This document shows positions 17,968 through 27,296 of a stretch of 64,000 bases of DNA, in pieces (within the stretch, counting starts at the first letter, position 1; every line of letters starts with the position of its first letter). The stretch spans positions 124,001-188,000 of the forward strand of contig NZ_JARFML010000006.1 of the NCBI RefSeq assembly GCF_029167105.1, in the 5' to 3' direction. The position numbers were made by a program, and so were the translations under genes. The notes under the pieces are model-generated. The model worked only from the letters and a program-made list of their open reading frames with translations. It was not told where the DNA came from and made no database searches. The stretch is from Bradyrhizobium yuanmingense. GTDB lineage: Bacteria > Pseudomonadota > Alphaproteobacteria > Rhizobiales > Xanthobacteraceae.

Positions 17968-19473
17968 ATGGGGCGTGGCGTTCGACTCCTGATGAAGATT
18001 CCGGCCGTACGGCGCGTGATGGTGAGACTGTGGAATGTTGAAGAGGCGATTGCGAAGCAGCAAGCCACGCTCGAGGCACTCGAACTCCATCGGGCGAATG
18101 TGGGAGATGCGATCGCAAAGCAGCAGGCCGCGCTCGATACGCTCGAAGCTCATCATGAGCAACTGAATGCGGAACACGCGGAGATCGAATCGCAGGTTCG
18201 AGCCGGTCACGACAAGATCGATGCGCTGATCGTGCAAGTGAACCAGTTGAGTGCCGATGGCGAGAAACTCGAAGCCCGGCTGGCCGAGGTGTCGCAGCAC
18301 CTGCCACCGGCGCACCGCATGAACCTGGAGGCTACGCTCCACGGACAGCAGCTTCAGCTCGGAGCGTTGAATTCGACGATCAGCGCGCAGCAGATGCAGC
18401 TTGCGGCGCTCAACGACATCGTTCGCCAGATCACGGCGGCGGCGGCAAGCGTCCCTCCGGTCACGGCTGCTCCGGGTGGGAACGCCGCGACAAACGCTGT
18501 GCAGACCAGCGAGCCGGTTGCCCTCGTTGCGGCCAGGATTCAAGCGGGGCAGTCTGTTGTCAGGCCCTATTCGTTCGAGCAACTCCTGAGCCGGCAAGTG
18601 GAGAGATTTGGACCGGACCTCGTCCTGAATATCCATGTGCCAAAGACCGGAGGCCACACCGTCAACGCGCTGTTCCGCCAGATGGGATTTGTTCCACTTT
18701 CGCTCGACATGAACACTAACGACTTCTTCGGTTCGTTTCGGGAGGACGTGTGGCGGAAGAACTACGCGGCTCCTTCGCCGCGCAATCCGTACCTACTTAC
18801 AGGGCACATGCGTCTCGACCAGCCGATCTTTCGTCGGCTTTGGATGCAACATGTCGTGTTGACGGTGCTGCGCGATCCGATTGAGCGGATGATCTCCAAC
18901 TACAACTTCATGCTGCGCCGCCCTGCCAATCCCTGGCATGACGAAGTAGTTAAGGGGGGGATGTCGTTCGTCGAATTTTCAGCAAGAATGCTCGAAGCCA
19001 TCGGCCCGCAATACAGCTTCTTCGACGATACCGGCCAAGGGACATTCGCCCGGACCGGAACGGCCTCGGCTCAGCAGTGCTTCGACAATCTGCTCAACAA
19101 GGTCAGCTACTACGGACTGACGGATCGCTTCGACGAATTCGCCGTGACGACCGGTTATGTTACCGGGCGCGCGAGGATTTTGGCCTTACCACCGATGAAC
19201 GTTACGAAGGAAACCGAAGATCTCGGTTACCCGCCGAAGACCGACTTGACCGATCAAGAACGAGACGCCCTCACGACAGCGCTCAAGGACGATATCTGGT
19301 TCTATCAGCAGGCAGTCAAGGAGTATGAGAGGCGCATGAGAGATCCGCGCCTGCAAGCCGTTATGGCGCAGGTGCTGCCGCTGGTTAAGTCGAGTCGAGA
19401 GATGGTGAGCAGGGTTTTGACGTTGGACGATCCGATGGACCCAGGTCTTCGCACATTCCGGCCCGTTCGGTGA
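17968..19473 (+). CDS. Sulfotransferase (Sulfotransfer_2 family) with coiled-coil N-terminus
   Basis: 501 residues. Residues 20-155 are an Ala/Gln/Leu-rich probable coiled coil. The catalytic part starts at about 215 with NIHVPKTGGHTVNALF (5-prime-phosphosulfate loop, 225-231), then LLTGHM, and the 3-prime-phosphate motif VLRDPIERMISNYN (301-). These are the two PAPS-binding elements of the Sulfotransfer_2 family, whose animal members sulfate carbohydrates. The next gene is a paralogue sharing the MGR-V-R-LMK-PAVRRVM start and the coiled coil. With CysD/CysNC at 24-27 kb, it probably sulfates the glycan made here. Confidence 0.85.
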   Translation: MGRGVRLLMKIPAVRRVMVRLWNVEEAIAKQQATLEALELHRANVGDAIAKQQAALDTLEAHHEQLNAEHAEIESQVRAGHDKIDALIVQVNQLSADGEKLEARLAEVSQHLPPAHRMNLEATLHGQQLQLGALNSTISAQQMQLAALNDIVRQITAAAASVPPVTAAPGGNAATNAVQTSEPVALVAARIQAGQSVVRPYSFEQLLSRQVERFGPDLVLNIHVPKTGGHTVNALFRQMGFVPLSLDMNTNDFFGSFREDVWRKNYAAPSPRNPYLLTGHMRLDQPIFRRLWMQHVVLTVLRDPIERMISNYNFMLRRPANPWHDEVVKGGMSFVEFSARMLEAIGPQYSFFDDTGQGTFARTGTASAQQCFDNLLNKVSYYGLTDRFDEFAVTTGYVTGRARILALPPMNVTKETEDLGYPPKTDLTDQERDALTTALKDDIWFYQQAVKEYERRMRDPRLQAVMAQVLPLVKSSREMVSRVLTLDDPMDPGLRTFRPVR

Positions 19474-19525
19474 TTCGAGTCTTTCTATGCAAGCTGATGT
19501 GATGATCGGTGTAAGGACTCGCTAG

Positions 19526-20980
19526 ATGGGACGTGTGGTGCGAGTCCTGATGAAGGTGCCGGCCGTGCGGCGCGTTATGTCGCGTTTGGCCAATGTGGAG
19601 GCCGCGATCGAAAAGCAGCAGCCGTTGCTTGATACTCTTGGCCATCATTGGGAGGAAATGATCGCAAGCCAGGTCCGTCAGCATGACCAGATGCAGGAGG
19701 CGATGACCAGGTTTGCGAGCCAGAGGGCGCGAATAGCCTCTATTGGAGATGCGGTCCATGGTCAGCGAACGCAAATCGGTGCGCTGCTTGAGCAGGCGCA
19801 GGCGGCGACGCCAGAAGTTCTGCGAGCGCAGCAAGCGCAGATCGACGCATTGCGCGCGCAGCTTCGCGAGTTGACCGCGGCGAGCGAAGGCCACAGCGCT
19901 GCTTTGGCTGAAGTCTCGCAGCATTTGCCGCCGGCCCAACGGGCGAATCTCGAGGCCACGCTTCATGGACAGCAGCTTCAGCTCGGAACCTTGAACTCCA
20001 CTGTCTTCGCGCAGCAGACGCAGCTTGCGGCACTCAACGATCTGGTTCGGCAAATGAGCACAGGGGCCGGAAACAAGTCGGCGGCGGTCATTGGTGCGGA
20101 GGGCGGGAATCGCAACGATCAACCAGAAGCACCAGCCTTCCCTCCGGCTACGACCCCCGACAAGAGCCTGGAACAAGAACTCTTGGAGCTGGGTGGAGGC
20201 AAGGGGACTGTATATCGTTTTGACGATCTGCTGGAACGGCAGGAATCTCCGGCACCGCCGCTGATATTCCTTCACGTTCCCAAGGCCGCTGGATCAACGC
20301 TCAATAGCCTCCTTATGAAGAGCTACAAGTTTCGTGCCGATAGCAGGGGGGACAGCTTCTTCGCGCGTTATACGCCGCAGGAGTTGGTAGACTGGGCAAG
20401 CGTGCCGAGGTCGGTAGATGACCGGACTCGACCGGTTTTCTTTACCGGGCACATCAATCTCGACAATGTAATCTTCCGCTCTATGCCGGCCAGGTATGTT
20501 GCCATCACGTTGCTGCGCGATCCGATCGAGCGAGTCATCTCGCATTATCGATTCAATTCGACCCAGCCGAGCGTATTCCAGGATGCCATTCGGGACGAGG
20601 GTCTTTCGATCGTCGATTATTGTCGCAAATTCGCTGGCACGGTCCGAAATCAATACGAGGTGTTCGCGCCCGACGGCGGCGTCGATGTCGCGCTGCGGCG
20701 TTTGGCGGAGGAGGTCTCGTTTTTCGGGCTTCAATCGGAGTTCGGGCAATACGTCGACGCCTTGGGTCGCCTGCTTGGGCTTCCCGTCAATCCCTATAAG
20801 ATGCTGAATATGACGACGCCCGACGCTGCCGGCGTAACGCAGGACCAGATTGCCGAGCTTCAGTCACTGTTCGCGGATGACATCGCATTTTACAATCGAG
20901 CGGTCGAGATCTACCACGAACGCCTGGCGCGAATGCCGAAGCTGATCGCCGAACATCCCTGGACCAGGTTCTATTCATAG
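19526..20980 (+). CDS. Sulfotransferase paralogue (Sulfotransfer_2 family)
   Basis: 484 residues, 52 bases after the first sulfotransferase. It has the same N-terminal leader and coiled coil, including a nearly identical block (SQHLPPAQRANLEATLHGQQ here, about 131-150). The PAPS sites are FLHVPKAAGSTLNSLL (252-258) and TLLRDPIERVISHYRF (330-336), with FFTGHINLD between. Outside these motifs and the coiled coil it differs strongly from its neighbour, so the two likely act on different hydroxyls or sugars. It is followed by a GT2 gene at 35 bases. Confidence 0.85.
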   Translation: MGRVVRVLMKVPAVRRVMSRLANVEAAIEKQQPLLDTLGHHWEEMIASQVRQHDQMQEAMTRFASQRARIASIGDAVHGQRTQIGALLEQAQAATPEVLRAQQAQIDALRAQLRELTAASEGHSAALAEVSQHLPPAQRANLEATLHGQQLQLGTLNSTVFAQQTQLAALNDLVRQMSTGAGNKSAAVIGAEGGNRNDQPEAPAFPPATTPDKSLEQELLELGGGKGTVYRFDDLLERQESPAPPLIFLHVPKAAGSTLNSLLMKSYKFRADSRGDSFFARYTPQELVDWASVPRSVDDRTRPVFFTGHINLDNVIFRSMPARYVAITLLRDPIERVISHYRFNSTQPSVFQDAIRDEGLSIVDYCRKFAGTVRNQYEVFAPDGGVDVALRRLAEEVSFFGLQSEFGQYVDALGRLLGLPVNPYKMLNMTTPDAAGVTQDQIAELQSLFADDIAFYNRAVEIYHERLARMPKLIAEHPWTRFYS

Positions 20981-21015
20981 TTGCCTGGCATCTTTCCGAT
21001 GAGAGTTGTAGCGAG

Positions 21016-21960
21016 ATGTCAGTGCGGTCGCCTCCCATTCCGAGATTGACCATCATCATTCCGGTTCGCAATCGGCAGGAGCTTGGAGAGCGAGCGTTGA
21101 GGAGCGCTGCGGCGCAATCCGTGTCGCAAACCGAGATCGTTGTGGTCGACGATGGCTCCGAGCCGCCATTCGAGATTCCGAGTGACCTCCGCTCGAATGA
21201 ATCGATCAGACTTCTCCGTCAGCCTGCTAATCTTGGCGCGGCTTCCGCAAGGAATACCGGCATAGGCTCGGCCGGTGCCGACTGGATCGCATTCTTGGAT
21301 TCGGATGATTATTGGCTTCCGGGCACGTTGGCGCCCCGGCTGGAAAGCGCCGAGGTGGATTTCGCTATCGACCGCAATCCATTGGCGGTCCACGCCGCGG
21401 GTTTCATCCTGGAAAGTTCGATTGCGAAGCGGCTGGAGACGCGCATACCTCGCGAAAGTGGCGATCCCCTGGATTTCGCGAGCGCCTGCTGGTTCGCACC
21501 CGGTTCGACCCTATTGGCGCGGAAGGAAGCGTTTGATTGCATCGGGCCCTACGATGTCGAACTGCGTCGTCTTGAGGATCTGGACTGGTTCTTGCGGCTG
21601 GCACTCCACGGCGGCAGCCTGAAGGTCTGGAGCAGGCCAGCTGCAGTCATCGCGGACGAATCGCAATTTCCCGGCGTCCATTTGACGCAAGCGATCGCGC
21701 GCCTGAACCGCAAGTATTTTGCAGAAGGAAGTCCGCATCGTCTTTCCGGCGAGCTCGCGCGACGGCTCAGGGCCTACTTGAATATCGAACGCGCCGCGTT
21801 CTGTTTGACCCAAGGACGCTGGCTGGGTTTGCTGTTTTATCTGGGATGGTCGTTTGGCCAGGTCCCTCGAACCACCTTGCATTTGTCGCGCTTTTGGCGT
21901 TTTGAGGCGCCCCCGCCCGACATCGGGCCGGCTGGTGACGTCGGCGAGCGCAAGCGCTGA
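21016..21960 (+). CDS. Glycosyltransferase family 2
   Basis: 314 residues, GT-A fold: PRLTIIIPVRNRQELGERAL, EIVVVDDGSEPP, LGAASARNTGIGSAGADW and the DxD motif in AFLDSDDYW (about 95), then the LRRLEDLDWFLRL acceptor-side motif. It is the last gene of the plus-strand run that began at 12742 and converges with the acyltransferase-like gene; their stops are five bases apart. Confidence 0.9.
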   Translation: MSVRSPPIPRLTIIIPVRNRQELGERALRSAAAQSVSQTEIVVVDDGSEPPFEIPSDLRSNESIRLLRQPANLGAASARNTGIGSAGADWIAFLDSDDYWLPGTLAPRLESAEVDFAIDRNPLAVHAAGFILESSIAKRLETRIPRESGDPLDFASACWFAPGSTLLARKEAFDCIGPYDVELRRLEDLDWFLRLALHGGSLKVWSRPAAVIADESQFPGVHLTQAIARLNRKYFAEGSPHRLSGELARRLRAYLNIERAAFCLTQGRWLGLLFYLGWSFGQVPRTTLHLSRFWRFEAPPPDIGPAGDVGERKR

Positions 21961-21964
21961 TTGT

Positions 21965-23812
21965 CTACCAGCAGGTAGCTTCAGCCTGTCGGTTGAATTT
22001 GCCTGGCTTGCCGACCTCACGGGCAATTTGCGACGCCAGATCCGAATGTGCGCTCCAATTCGCGAGATTGGTCGCTATGCCGGTGAGGTGCGCATCGATG
22101 TTTGCCGATGTCAGGCGCGTACCAAAGTCGGCAGGAACCGCACGATTGGGATCGGTCGAGTCGAATATCCGGTCGAGAATGAGATCGCCTGTCTGTTTTC
22201 GATAGTGCGACCGCTCCCAAAACCAGCGCATCGGCGAACGGTCCCCGAGCTCAGGTATCGGCTCGGTGGTAATGGAGTTGGGCGCACTGAAGTCCCAAAG
22301 GGGGAAGGGGTGCCGGCCGGCTCTTGATGCCTCTTCCTCGTTGATCCGGACCAGCTCATTGAGCCAGAATGCGTAACGCTCTCCGAGCCCCAGAGCTTCG
22401 ATTGTGGCGCGGACCACGGCATGAAGCGGTGTCACGAACAGCCGGAGATCAGTTCCGCCGGCGTAGGCCTTCCTGATCATGAAACGAAACGGATCGAATG
22501 TCGTCATTCCCGTTTCGGGATTTGTGAAACAGTATTGCATCTTCGGCGCAACCAAAATGGGATTCCAGCTCTTCAGCAGCCTGCGAATGACCACGGTCGT
22601 GCCGCCGACCCGATCCAAAACGGCTTCCTGACCGTGCCAGACTCGCATGCCCCGGGAATCGAAAACGACGGGCTCGGACTGTCCGCGAAGAGTCGCGATG
22701 GCGTCGCGAAGAGTGGTCGTCGAGAACAGCAGACTGAACCGGTCCCTGGCCAGATAGTCCGCATCGCTCAACGAGGGATACCGTAGCATCAGGCTGTCGA
22801 GCATGGTTGCGGGAGCGGTGGCCCCCCTGAGGCCCTGCTTGCTACCTGTCGCGGCGTAGTGCAGGTAGCCGTCGCGATATTCCCCGCGCGCTATTCGAAT
22901 TCGCACAAAGGGATTGGCGGCGAGATATCGCGCTTCATTCCAATCGGCCGGCCTGAAACCGCCCAGCCGTCCTTCGACCCGTCCGGCTGCGAGCCAATGA
23001 TGATAGCCGTTTACGAAAGGGCCGTCCTTGACGGCGGCGGCAACGTCGGGATTGACTTGGAGGTAGCCCGCTTCGTCCCAGTCTGCGGGCATTGCGGCCC
23101 CTTTGCGGCCTTCGGTCCGGCCGGCCAGCTCGAAGTGCTCCCGGCCGGACTTGAATTCCTTGCGAAGGATGGCGGCTTTCACATCCGCATTGACGGCAAG
23201 ATAAAGCGCTTCGTTCCAGTCACCCGTAGGGGCCGCCGGTGTCGCCGCGGATTTCGGGCGATCGCGAAGCGCGCCGTCGAGATACCAGGCAAATTCCCGA
23301 ACGGCGCCCTCGTCAAAGCGCTGTTCCTGCAATGTCAAAGCGAGCGGGAAGTTCATATTGAAAGCAAAGAAATCGAGACCGACGACAGCCTGCTTCAGCG
23401 GAGCGCCGTGCTTCTGCGCGTGCAGGAATGCGAGCATCACGGCGTAGGAATTGGACGAGGGAAGGGCGAAATTGAAGACGGTGCCTGGTGCCCAGCCATT
23501 ATGCCGGGGATCGATGCCGACCTCGACCCTCGAGCTCCCCAGTGAAACGGCGCTAGGGCGCAGGCGGGCGACCTGGTACGGCTTGGCGATGACCACCTTC
23601 GGCTCGTAGGCGGGGCGCACGACGTTGATGCCGGGCCAACTCGGCGCCCCCCCAACGTAGTAAGGATCGACCGCAATCGTAAAGCCGGCGAATGCCGCGG
23701 GGGGAAGCAGCAGGAATGCCAAAACGGCAAATGCAAATCGGCGATAGTCGGTCTGCGGTTTCGACGCCGCGGTCCCGAATGGGACATCGCCCGGTTGCCA
23801 AATGAGCGTCAA
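21965..23812 (-). CDS. SGNH-like acyltransferase-type protein with three internal NPDV repeats
   Basis: 615 residues. One membrane helix (about 27-47) is followed by VDPYYVGG, GINVVRP and SLGSSRVEVGIDP (possible nucleophile Ser93 or Ser94). Three repeats of exactly 46 residues follow (Trp199, 245, 291). The C-terminal part has LRLFVTPLHAVVRA, NEEEASRAG, LWDFSAPN and FWERSHYRKQTGD (His536). The GSSR...SHY layout resembles SGNH-type partners of MBOAT proteins such as DltD and AlgJ/AlgX; I have no database match. The paralogue at 41535-43796 does lie in an MBOAT operon. It ends EATCW, like the paralogue. It lacks an adjacent MBOAT of its own and may share the one at 40017. Confidence 0.6.
   Translation of the reverse strand: MTLIWQPGDVPFGTAASKPQTDYRRFAFAVLAFLLLPPAAFAGFTIAVDPYYVGGAPSWPGINVVRPAYEPKVVIAKPYQVARLRPSAVSLGSSRVEVGIDPRHNGWAPGTVFNFALPSSNSYAVMLAFLHAQKHGAPLKQAVVGLDFFAFNMNFPLALTLQEQRFDEGAVREFAWYLDGALRDRPKSAATPAAPTGDWNEALYLAVNADVKAAILRKEFKSGREHFELAGRTEGRKGAAMPADWDEAGYLQVNPDVAAAVKDGPFVNGYHHWLAAGRVEGRLGGFRPADWNEARYLAANPFVRIRIARGEYRDGYLHYAATGSKQGLRGATAPATMLDSLMLRYPSLSDADYLARDRFSLLFSTTTLRDAIATLRGQSEPVVFDSRGMRVWHGQEAVLDRVGGTTVVIRRLLKSWNPILVAPKMQYCFTNPETGMTTFDPFRFMIRKAYAGGTDLRLFVTPLHAVVRATIEALGLGERYAFWLNELVRINEEEASRAGRHPFPLWDFSAPNSITTEPIPELGDRSPMRWFWERSHYRKQTGDLILDRIFDSTDPNRAVPADFGTRLTSANIDAHLTGIATNLANWSAHSDLASQIAREVGKPGKFNRQAEATCW
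22808..23227 (-). repeat. Three in-frame 46-residue repeats
   Basis: Three 138-base units coding DWNEALYLAVNADV, DWDEAGYLQVNPDV and DWNEARYLAANPFV, each ending in an HxxxxGxxxG-type stretch. The phase is exactly 46 residues, as in the paralogue. The units sit between the possible SGNH nucleophile and the His-containing C-terminal part, so they are an insertion within the enzyme rather than a tail. Confidence 0.8.
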
Positions 23813-24043
23813 GCTGACGTCCCGATCAATTGCGTGCTCTGACTATAACCGGTCCACACTGGAACGAACAAGCGGTGCGGCTGGAGCTTAATGCCAGGCT
23901 CCATGGTGAGACGCCTCGAAATCCACTCGTAAACGGGCTGGTCTGCTTCGCAATCGTATGGCAAGTTTTGACATGCTCCCGGTATGCCTTGCGCGAAATG
24001 AACGCCCCGGATGCGCCGACCCCGACAAAGGGCAGCGTCGGTG

Positions 24044-24949
24044 ATGAATCATCTGCCCGATGATCTGCGTCGCCTGGAAGCGGAAGCGATCTTCATCTTC
24101 CGTGAAGTCATCGCCGAATGCCGCAAGCCGGTCATGCTCTATTCGATCGGCAAGGACTCCTCGGTCATGCTGCATCTGGCGCGCAAGGCGTTTCATCCGG
24201 CGAATCTGCCGTTCCCGCTGTTGCACATCGACACCACTTGGAAATTTCGCGACATGATCCGGTTTCGTGATGAAACAGCGGAGCGTCTCGGGCTCGATCT
24301 CATCGTCCACATCAATCGCGCAGGGCTCGAGCAGGGCATCAATCCGATTCAGCACGGCTCCGCCGCCTACACCGGCGTGATGAAGACCGACGCATTGAAA
24401 CAGGCGCTGACTGCGCATGGCTTCGATGCTGCGTTCGGCGGAGCGCGGCGTGACGAGGAACTGAGCCGGTCCAAGGAACGCGTGTTCTCATTCCGTTCGA
24501 AAAACCACGTCTGGGATCCGAGAAATCAGCGTCCGGAGCTGTGGAACGTCTTCAATTGCCGCATCGCGCCAGGCGAATCCATTCGCGTCTTTCCGCTCTC
24601 CAATTGGACCGAGCTCGATGTCTGGCGCTATATCGAGCATGAGAACATTCGGGTCGTCCCGCTTTACTTCGCGGCACGACGGCCGGTGGTGAGGCGCGGC
24701 GGAAACCTCATCATGGTCGATGACGCGCGGCTGCCGATCGGCGCCGACGAGGTCGTGCAGGATCTTGCCATCCGCTTCCGGACGCTGGGCTGCTATCCGC
24801 TGACAGGTGCGATCGAATCAAGCGCAGCGACGGTCAGCGATATCGTGCGTGAGCTGGAGACGGCCTCGATGTCCGAGCGAGAGGGCCGGCTGATCGATTT
24901 CGATCAGACCGGATCGATGGAAAGAAAGAAGCGTGAAGGCTATTTCTGA
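24044..24949 (+). CDS. cysD: Sulfate adenylyltransferase small subunit
   Basis: 301 residues from [20 protein letters not shown]. It has the PP-loop ATP pyrophosphatase motif ([15 protein letters not shown]), [33 protein letters not shown] and the conserved C-terminal ERKKREGYF. It makes adenosine 5-prime-phosphosulfate from ATP and sulfate with CysN. I start at 24044 because homologues begin there; the frame is open 11 codons further up. Its end overlaps cysNC by 17 bases. No cysH, cysI or cysJ is nearby, so this pair most likely feeds PAPS to the sulfotransferases rather than cysteine synthesis. Confidence 0.95.
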   Translation: MNHLPDDLRRLEAEAIFIFREVIAECRKPVMLYSIGKDSSVMLHLARKAFHPANLPFPLLHIDTTWKFRDMIRFRDETAERLGLDLIVHINRAGLEQGINPIQHGSAAYTGVMKTDALKQALTAHGFDAAFGGARRDEELSRSKERVFSFRSKNHVWDPRNQRPELWNVFNCRIAPGESIRVFPLSNWTELDVWRYIEHENIRVVPLYFAARRPVVRRGGNLIMVDDARLPIGADEVVQDLAIRFRTLGCYPLTGAIESSAATVSDIVRELETASMSEREGRLIDFDQTGSMERKKREGYF

Positions 24950-26831
24950 TCCAAAGGTGAAAGCGCCATCGGGCCGGGAGGGAGGAGCGGTCCAGCGCGA
25001 CTTGCTGCGCCTCATCACCTGCGGATCGGTCGACGACGGCAAGTCGACAATGATCGGACGATTGTTGCTCGATTGCGGCGCGGTGTTCGAGGACCGCCGC
25101 CGGGCGCTGGAGCGGGATTCGAAGGCCGTCGGGACGACCGGCGACGCACCCGACGCCGCGCTGCTACTTGATGGGCTGCAGGCCGAGCGCGAGCAGGGCA
25201 TCACGATCGATGTCGGCTATCATCACTTTGCGACGCCGCGCCGGCGTTTCATCGTGGCGGATACGCCTGGCCATGTGCACTACACGCGCAACATGGTGAC
25301 GGGAGCGTCGAACGCGGACCTGGCCGTTCTGCTGGTGGACGCCAGCCAGGACATGCTGGAGCAGACTCAGCGGCACAGCTTCATCTGTGCGCTACTCGGC
25401 ATCCGGGACATCGTCCTCGCCGTCAACAAGATGGATCTCGTCGATTTCGACGAACGTATCTTTAGTGGCATCCGCGATGCCTTTGCCGGGTTTTCCAGTT
25501 CTCTTCATTTTCGGAGCGTCATGGCAATTCCGACATCCGCCGTGCTGGGCGACAATGTCACGCGGCGCAGCGGCCGCATGGCCTGGTATCACGGACCGAC
25601 GCTGCTGGAACAACTCGAAATCGTCGAGATCCACGCCGATGCGGCGCCGCAGCTCCGGATGCCCGTGCAATGGGTCAATCGGCCGGATGCGACGTTTCGC
25701 GGTTATGCCGGGACGGTGGCGTCCGGCGAACTGCATCCGGGCGACGAGGTCCTGATTGCGCGGACCAACGTTCGGACACGAATTGAGCGGATCGTGTCGA
25801 TGGACGGCGACCTGGCGCGGGCCGGTGCGGGCGATGCCGTCACGGTGCTACTGGCCGACGATATCGACGTTTCGCGCGGAGACCTGCTCGCCAGTCCGGA
25901 CAAACCGCCGCAGATTGCCGATGCGTTCGCTTGCGATCTCGTCTGGATGTCGGAGGCCCCCTTGTTGCCGGGGCGCAGCTATTTGTTGAAGTGCGGCAAC
26001 CGGACCGTCGGGGCCACGATCACGACTCTGAAGTACCGAGTCGACGTGACGAATTATGCGCACCTGGCGGCGCGGCAACTTGCGCTCAACGATATCGCCT
26101 ACGTCAATATCGCGACCGTCGAGCCGATCGCGGTCGATCCTTACCAGGAGAACCGGACGACCGGCGGCTTCATCCTGATCGACCGGTTGACCAACGAGAC
26201 CGTCGGGGCCGGCATGATCCGCTTCGGCCTCAACCGCGCCGCCAACATTCACCACGCCGATTTCGACGTCACCAAGGCTGCACGTGCGCAGTTGAACGGT
26301 CAGCGCCCGATCATCATCTGGTTCACGGGGTTGTCGGGCGCGGGGAAATCGACAATCGCGAATTTGCTCGAACGGAAGCTATACGCATTAGGCAAGCGAA
26401 CTTACCTGCTCGATGGCGACAATGTCCGCCAAGGATTGAACCGCGACCTCGGCTTCACGGAAGCGGACCGGGTCGAGAACGTTCGCCGCGTCGCCGAGAC
26501 GGCCAAGCTTTTCGTCGATGCCGGCCTGATCACGCTGGTTGCATTGATCTCGCCGTTCCGCGCTGAACGACGGATGGCGCGCGCAATCGTCGCCGCAGAC
26601 GAATTCATCGAGATATTCGTCGATACGCCGGTCGAAATCTGCGAGCAGCGCGATCCGAAGGGACTCTACCGCAAGGCAAGGCGCGGAGAGTTTCGCAATT
26701 TCACCGGCATCGACTCGCCCTACGAGCCCCCGGAGCATCCGGACTTGATCCTGGACACGGCAACCGAGAGCGCCGAACATCTCGCCGACAAGGTGATGCA
26801 ATTTCTGCGGAGGCGCGGCGTACTGGATTGA
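24933..26831 (+). CDS. cysNC: Bifunctional sulfate adenylyltransferase GTPase subunit / APS kinase
   Basis: 632 residues from a GTG inside the end of cysD. The N-terminal CysN GTPase has [15 protein letters not shown] (P-loop), the effector segment [18 protein letters not shown] and NKMD, then EF-Tu-like barrels. The C-terminal CysC APS kinase begins at about 455 with a second P-loop, [15 protein letters not shown] (about 466), and [18 protein letters not shown]. The fusion has the NodQ layout, making PAPS from sulfate in one unit. It is cotranscribed with cysD by overlap. The downstream 465 bases contain only remnants. Confidence 0.95.
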   Translation: MKAISDPKVKAPSGREGGAVQRDLLRLITCGSVDDGKSTMIGRLLLDCGAVFEDRRRALERDSKAVGTTGDAPDAALLLDGLQAEREQGITIDVGYHHFATPRRRFIVADTPGHVHYTRNMVTGASNADLAVLLVDASQDMLEQTQRHSFICALLGIRDIVLAVNKMDLVDFDERIFSGIRDAFAGFSSSLHFRSVMAIPTSAVLGDNVTRRSGRMAWYHGPTLLEQLEIVEIHADAAPQLRMPVQWVNRPDATFRGYAGTVASGELHPGDEVLIARTNVRTRIERIVSMDGDLARAGAGDAVTVLLADDIDVSRGDLLASPDKPPQIADAFACDLVWMSEAPLLPGRSYLLKCGNRTVGATITTLKYRVDVTNYAHLAARQLALNDIAYVNIATVEPIAVDPYQENRTTGGFILIDRLTNETVGAGMIRFGLNRAANIHHADFDVTKAARAQLNGQRPIIIWFTGLSGAGKSTIANLLERKLYALGKRTYLLDGDNVRQGLNRDLGFTEADRVENVRRVAETAKLFVDAGLITLVALISPFRAERRMARAIVAADEFIEIFVDTPVEICEQRDPKGLYRKARRGEFRNFTGIDSPYEPPEHPDLILDTATESAEHLADKVMQFLRRRGVLD

Positions 26832-26931
26832 TTGGGTATGGCGATCTTCGAAACTCGATCATCAGCAAGATGTTCCGGTCCGGGATCGAGCACTACCTGG
26901 CTGCCGGAGCGGTCGAGATGCGGAATATTCG
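26832..26931 (+). pseudogene. Lone NPDV-type repeat remnant
   Basis: Directly after the cysNC stop, the plus strand reads GYGDLRNSIISKMFRSGIEH then YLAAGAVEMR. This matches the last repeat of the SGNH hydrolase at 6657-8453 (PYGDVRNAVIGKMFRSGCEH, YLRAGAVEKR) over about 32 residues, and no start or upstream domain remains. It is the tail end of a lost gene. The DNA from 26932 to 27127 shows nothing I can name. Confidence 0.7.
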
Positions 26932-27127
26932 CTGCGACTTCCATCCTCTTATTAGCGTTTCGGCCCCGCGGAGCCTTCCATTGCCGGAGGTTGCAACCCC
27001 TGGTCGCTAAAATCTATTCCCGATCGATCTGGGACATGCAATAGTTCGCGGAAGCTTGTTGAATCATGCGCGAAAAGCCGTCGGCGTCCCGCCCGGACTC
27101 GATGCATCGTCGCTTCCGAGGTCGGAC

Positions 27128-27279
27128 ATGCTCTCGTTTCTGAGCGAATTCTCGATGTTCCTACGGGTCCGGAAGAAGTTCTGGCTATTGCCGATCTCAT
27201 CATGACGCTGCTATTCGGCTCACTGCTGGTATTGTCGAAAGGCTCAGCGGTCGCGCCTTTTATTTACGCGATTTTCTAA
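27128..27279 (+). pseudogene. DUF5989 / SxtK-like gene with one-base deletion
   Basis: The frame opens MLSFLSEFSMFLRVRKKFWL, then hits TGA after LLPISS. One frame over it continues MTLLFGSLLVLSKGSAVAPF and ends IYAIF plus a stop. The length from ATG to stop is 152 bases against 153 for the intact copy at 2407-2559, so a single base was lost near 27197-27205. It is followed 17 bases later by the methyltransferase ATG, the same spacing that separates the intact copy from its SGNH hydrolase. A sequencing error is possible. Confidence 0.75.
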
Positions 27280-27296
27280 ATGGACAGCATCAGCAC

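Noticed and set aside
24044..26831. cysD/cysNC as plain cysteine-pathway genes
   Set aside because: Not excluded, but no cysH/I/J/G is nearby, and two sulfotransferases and the APS kinase fusion point to PAPS supply.
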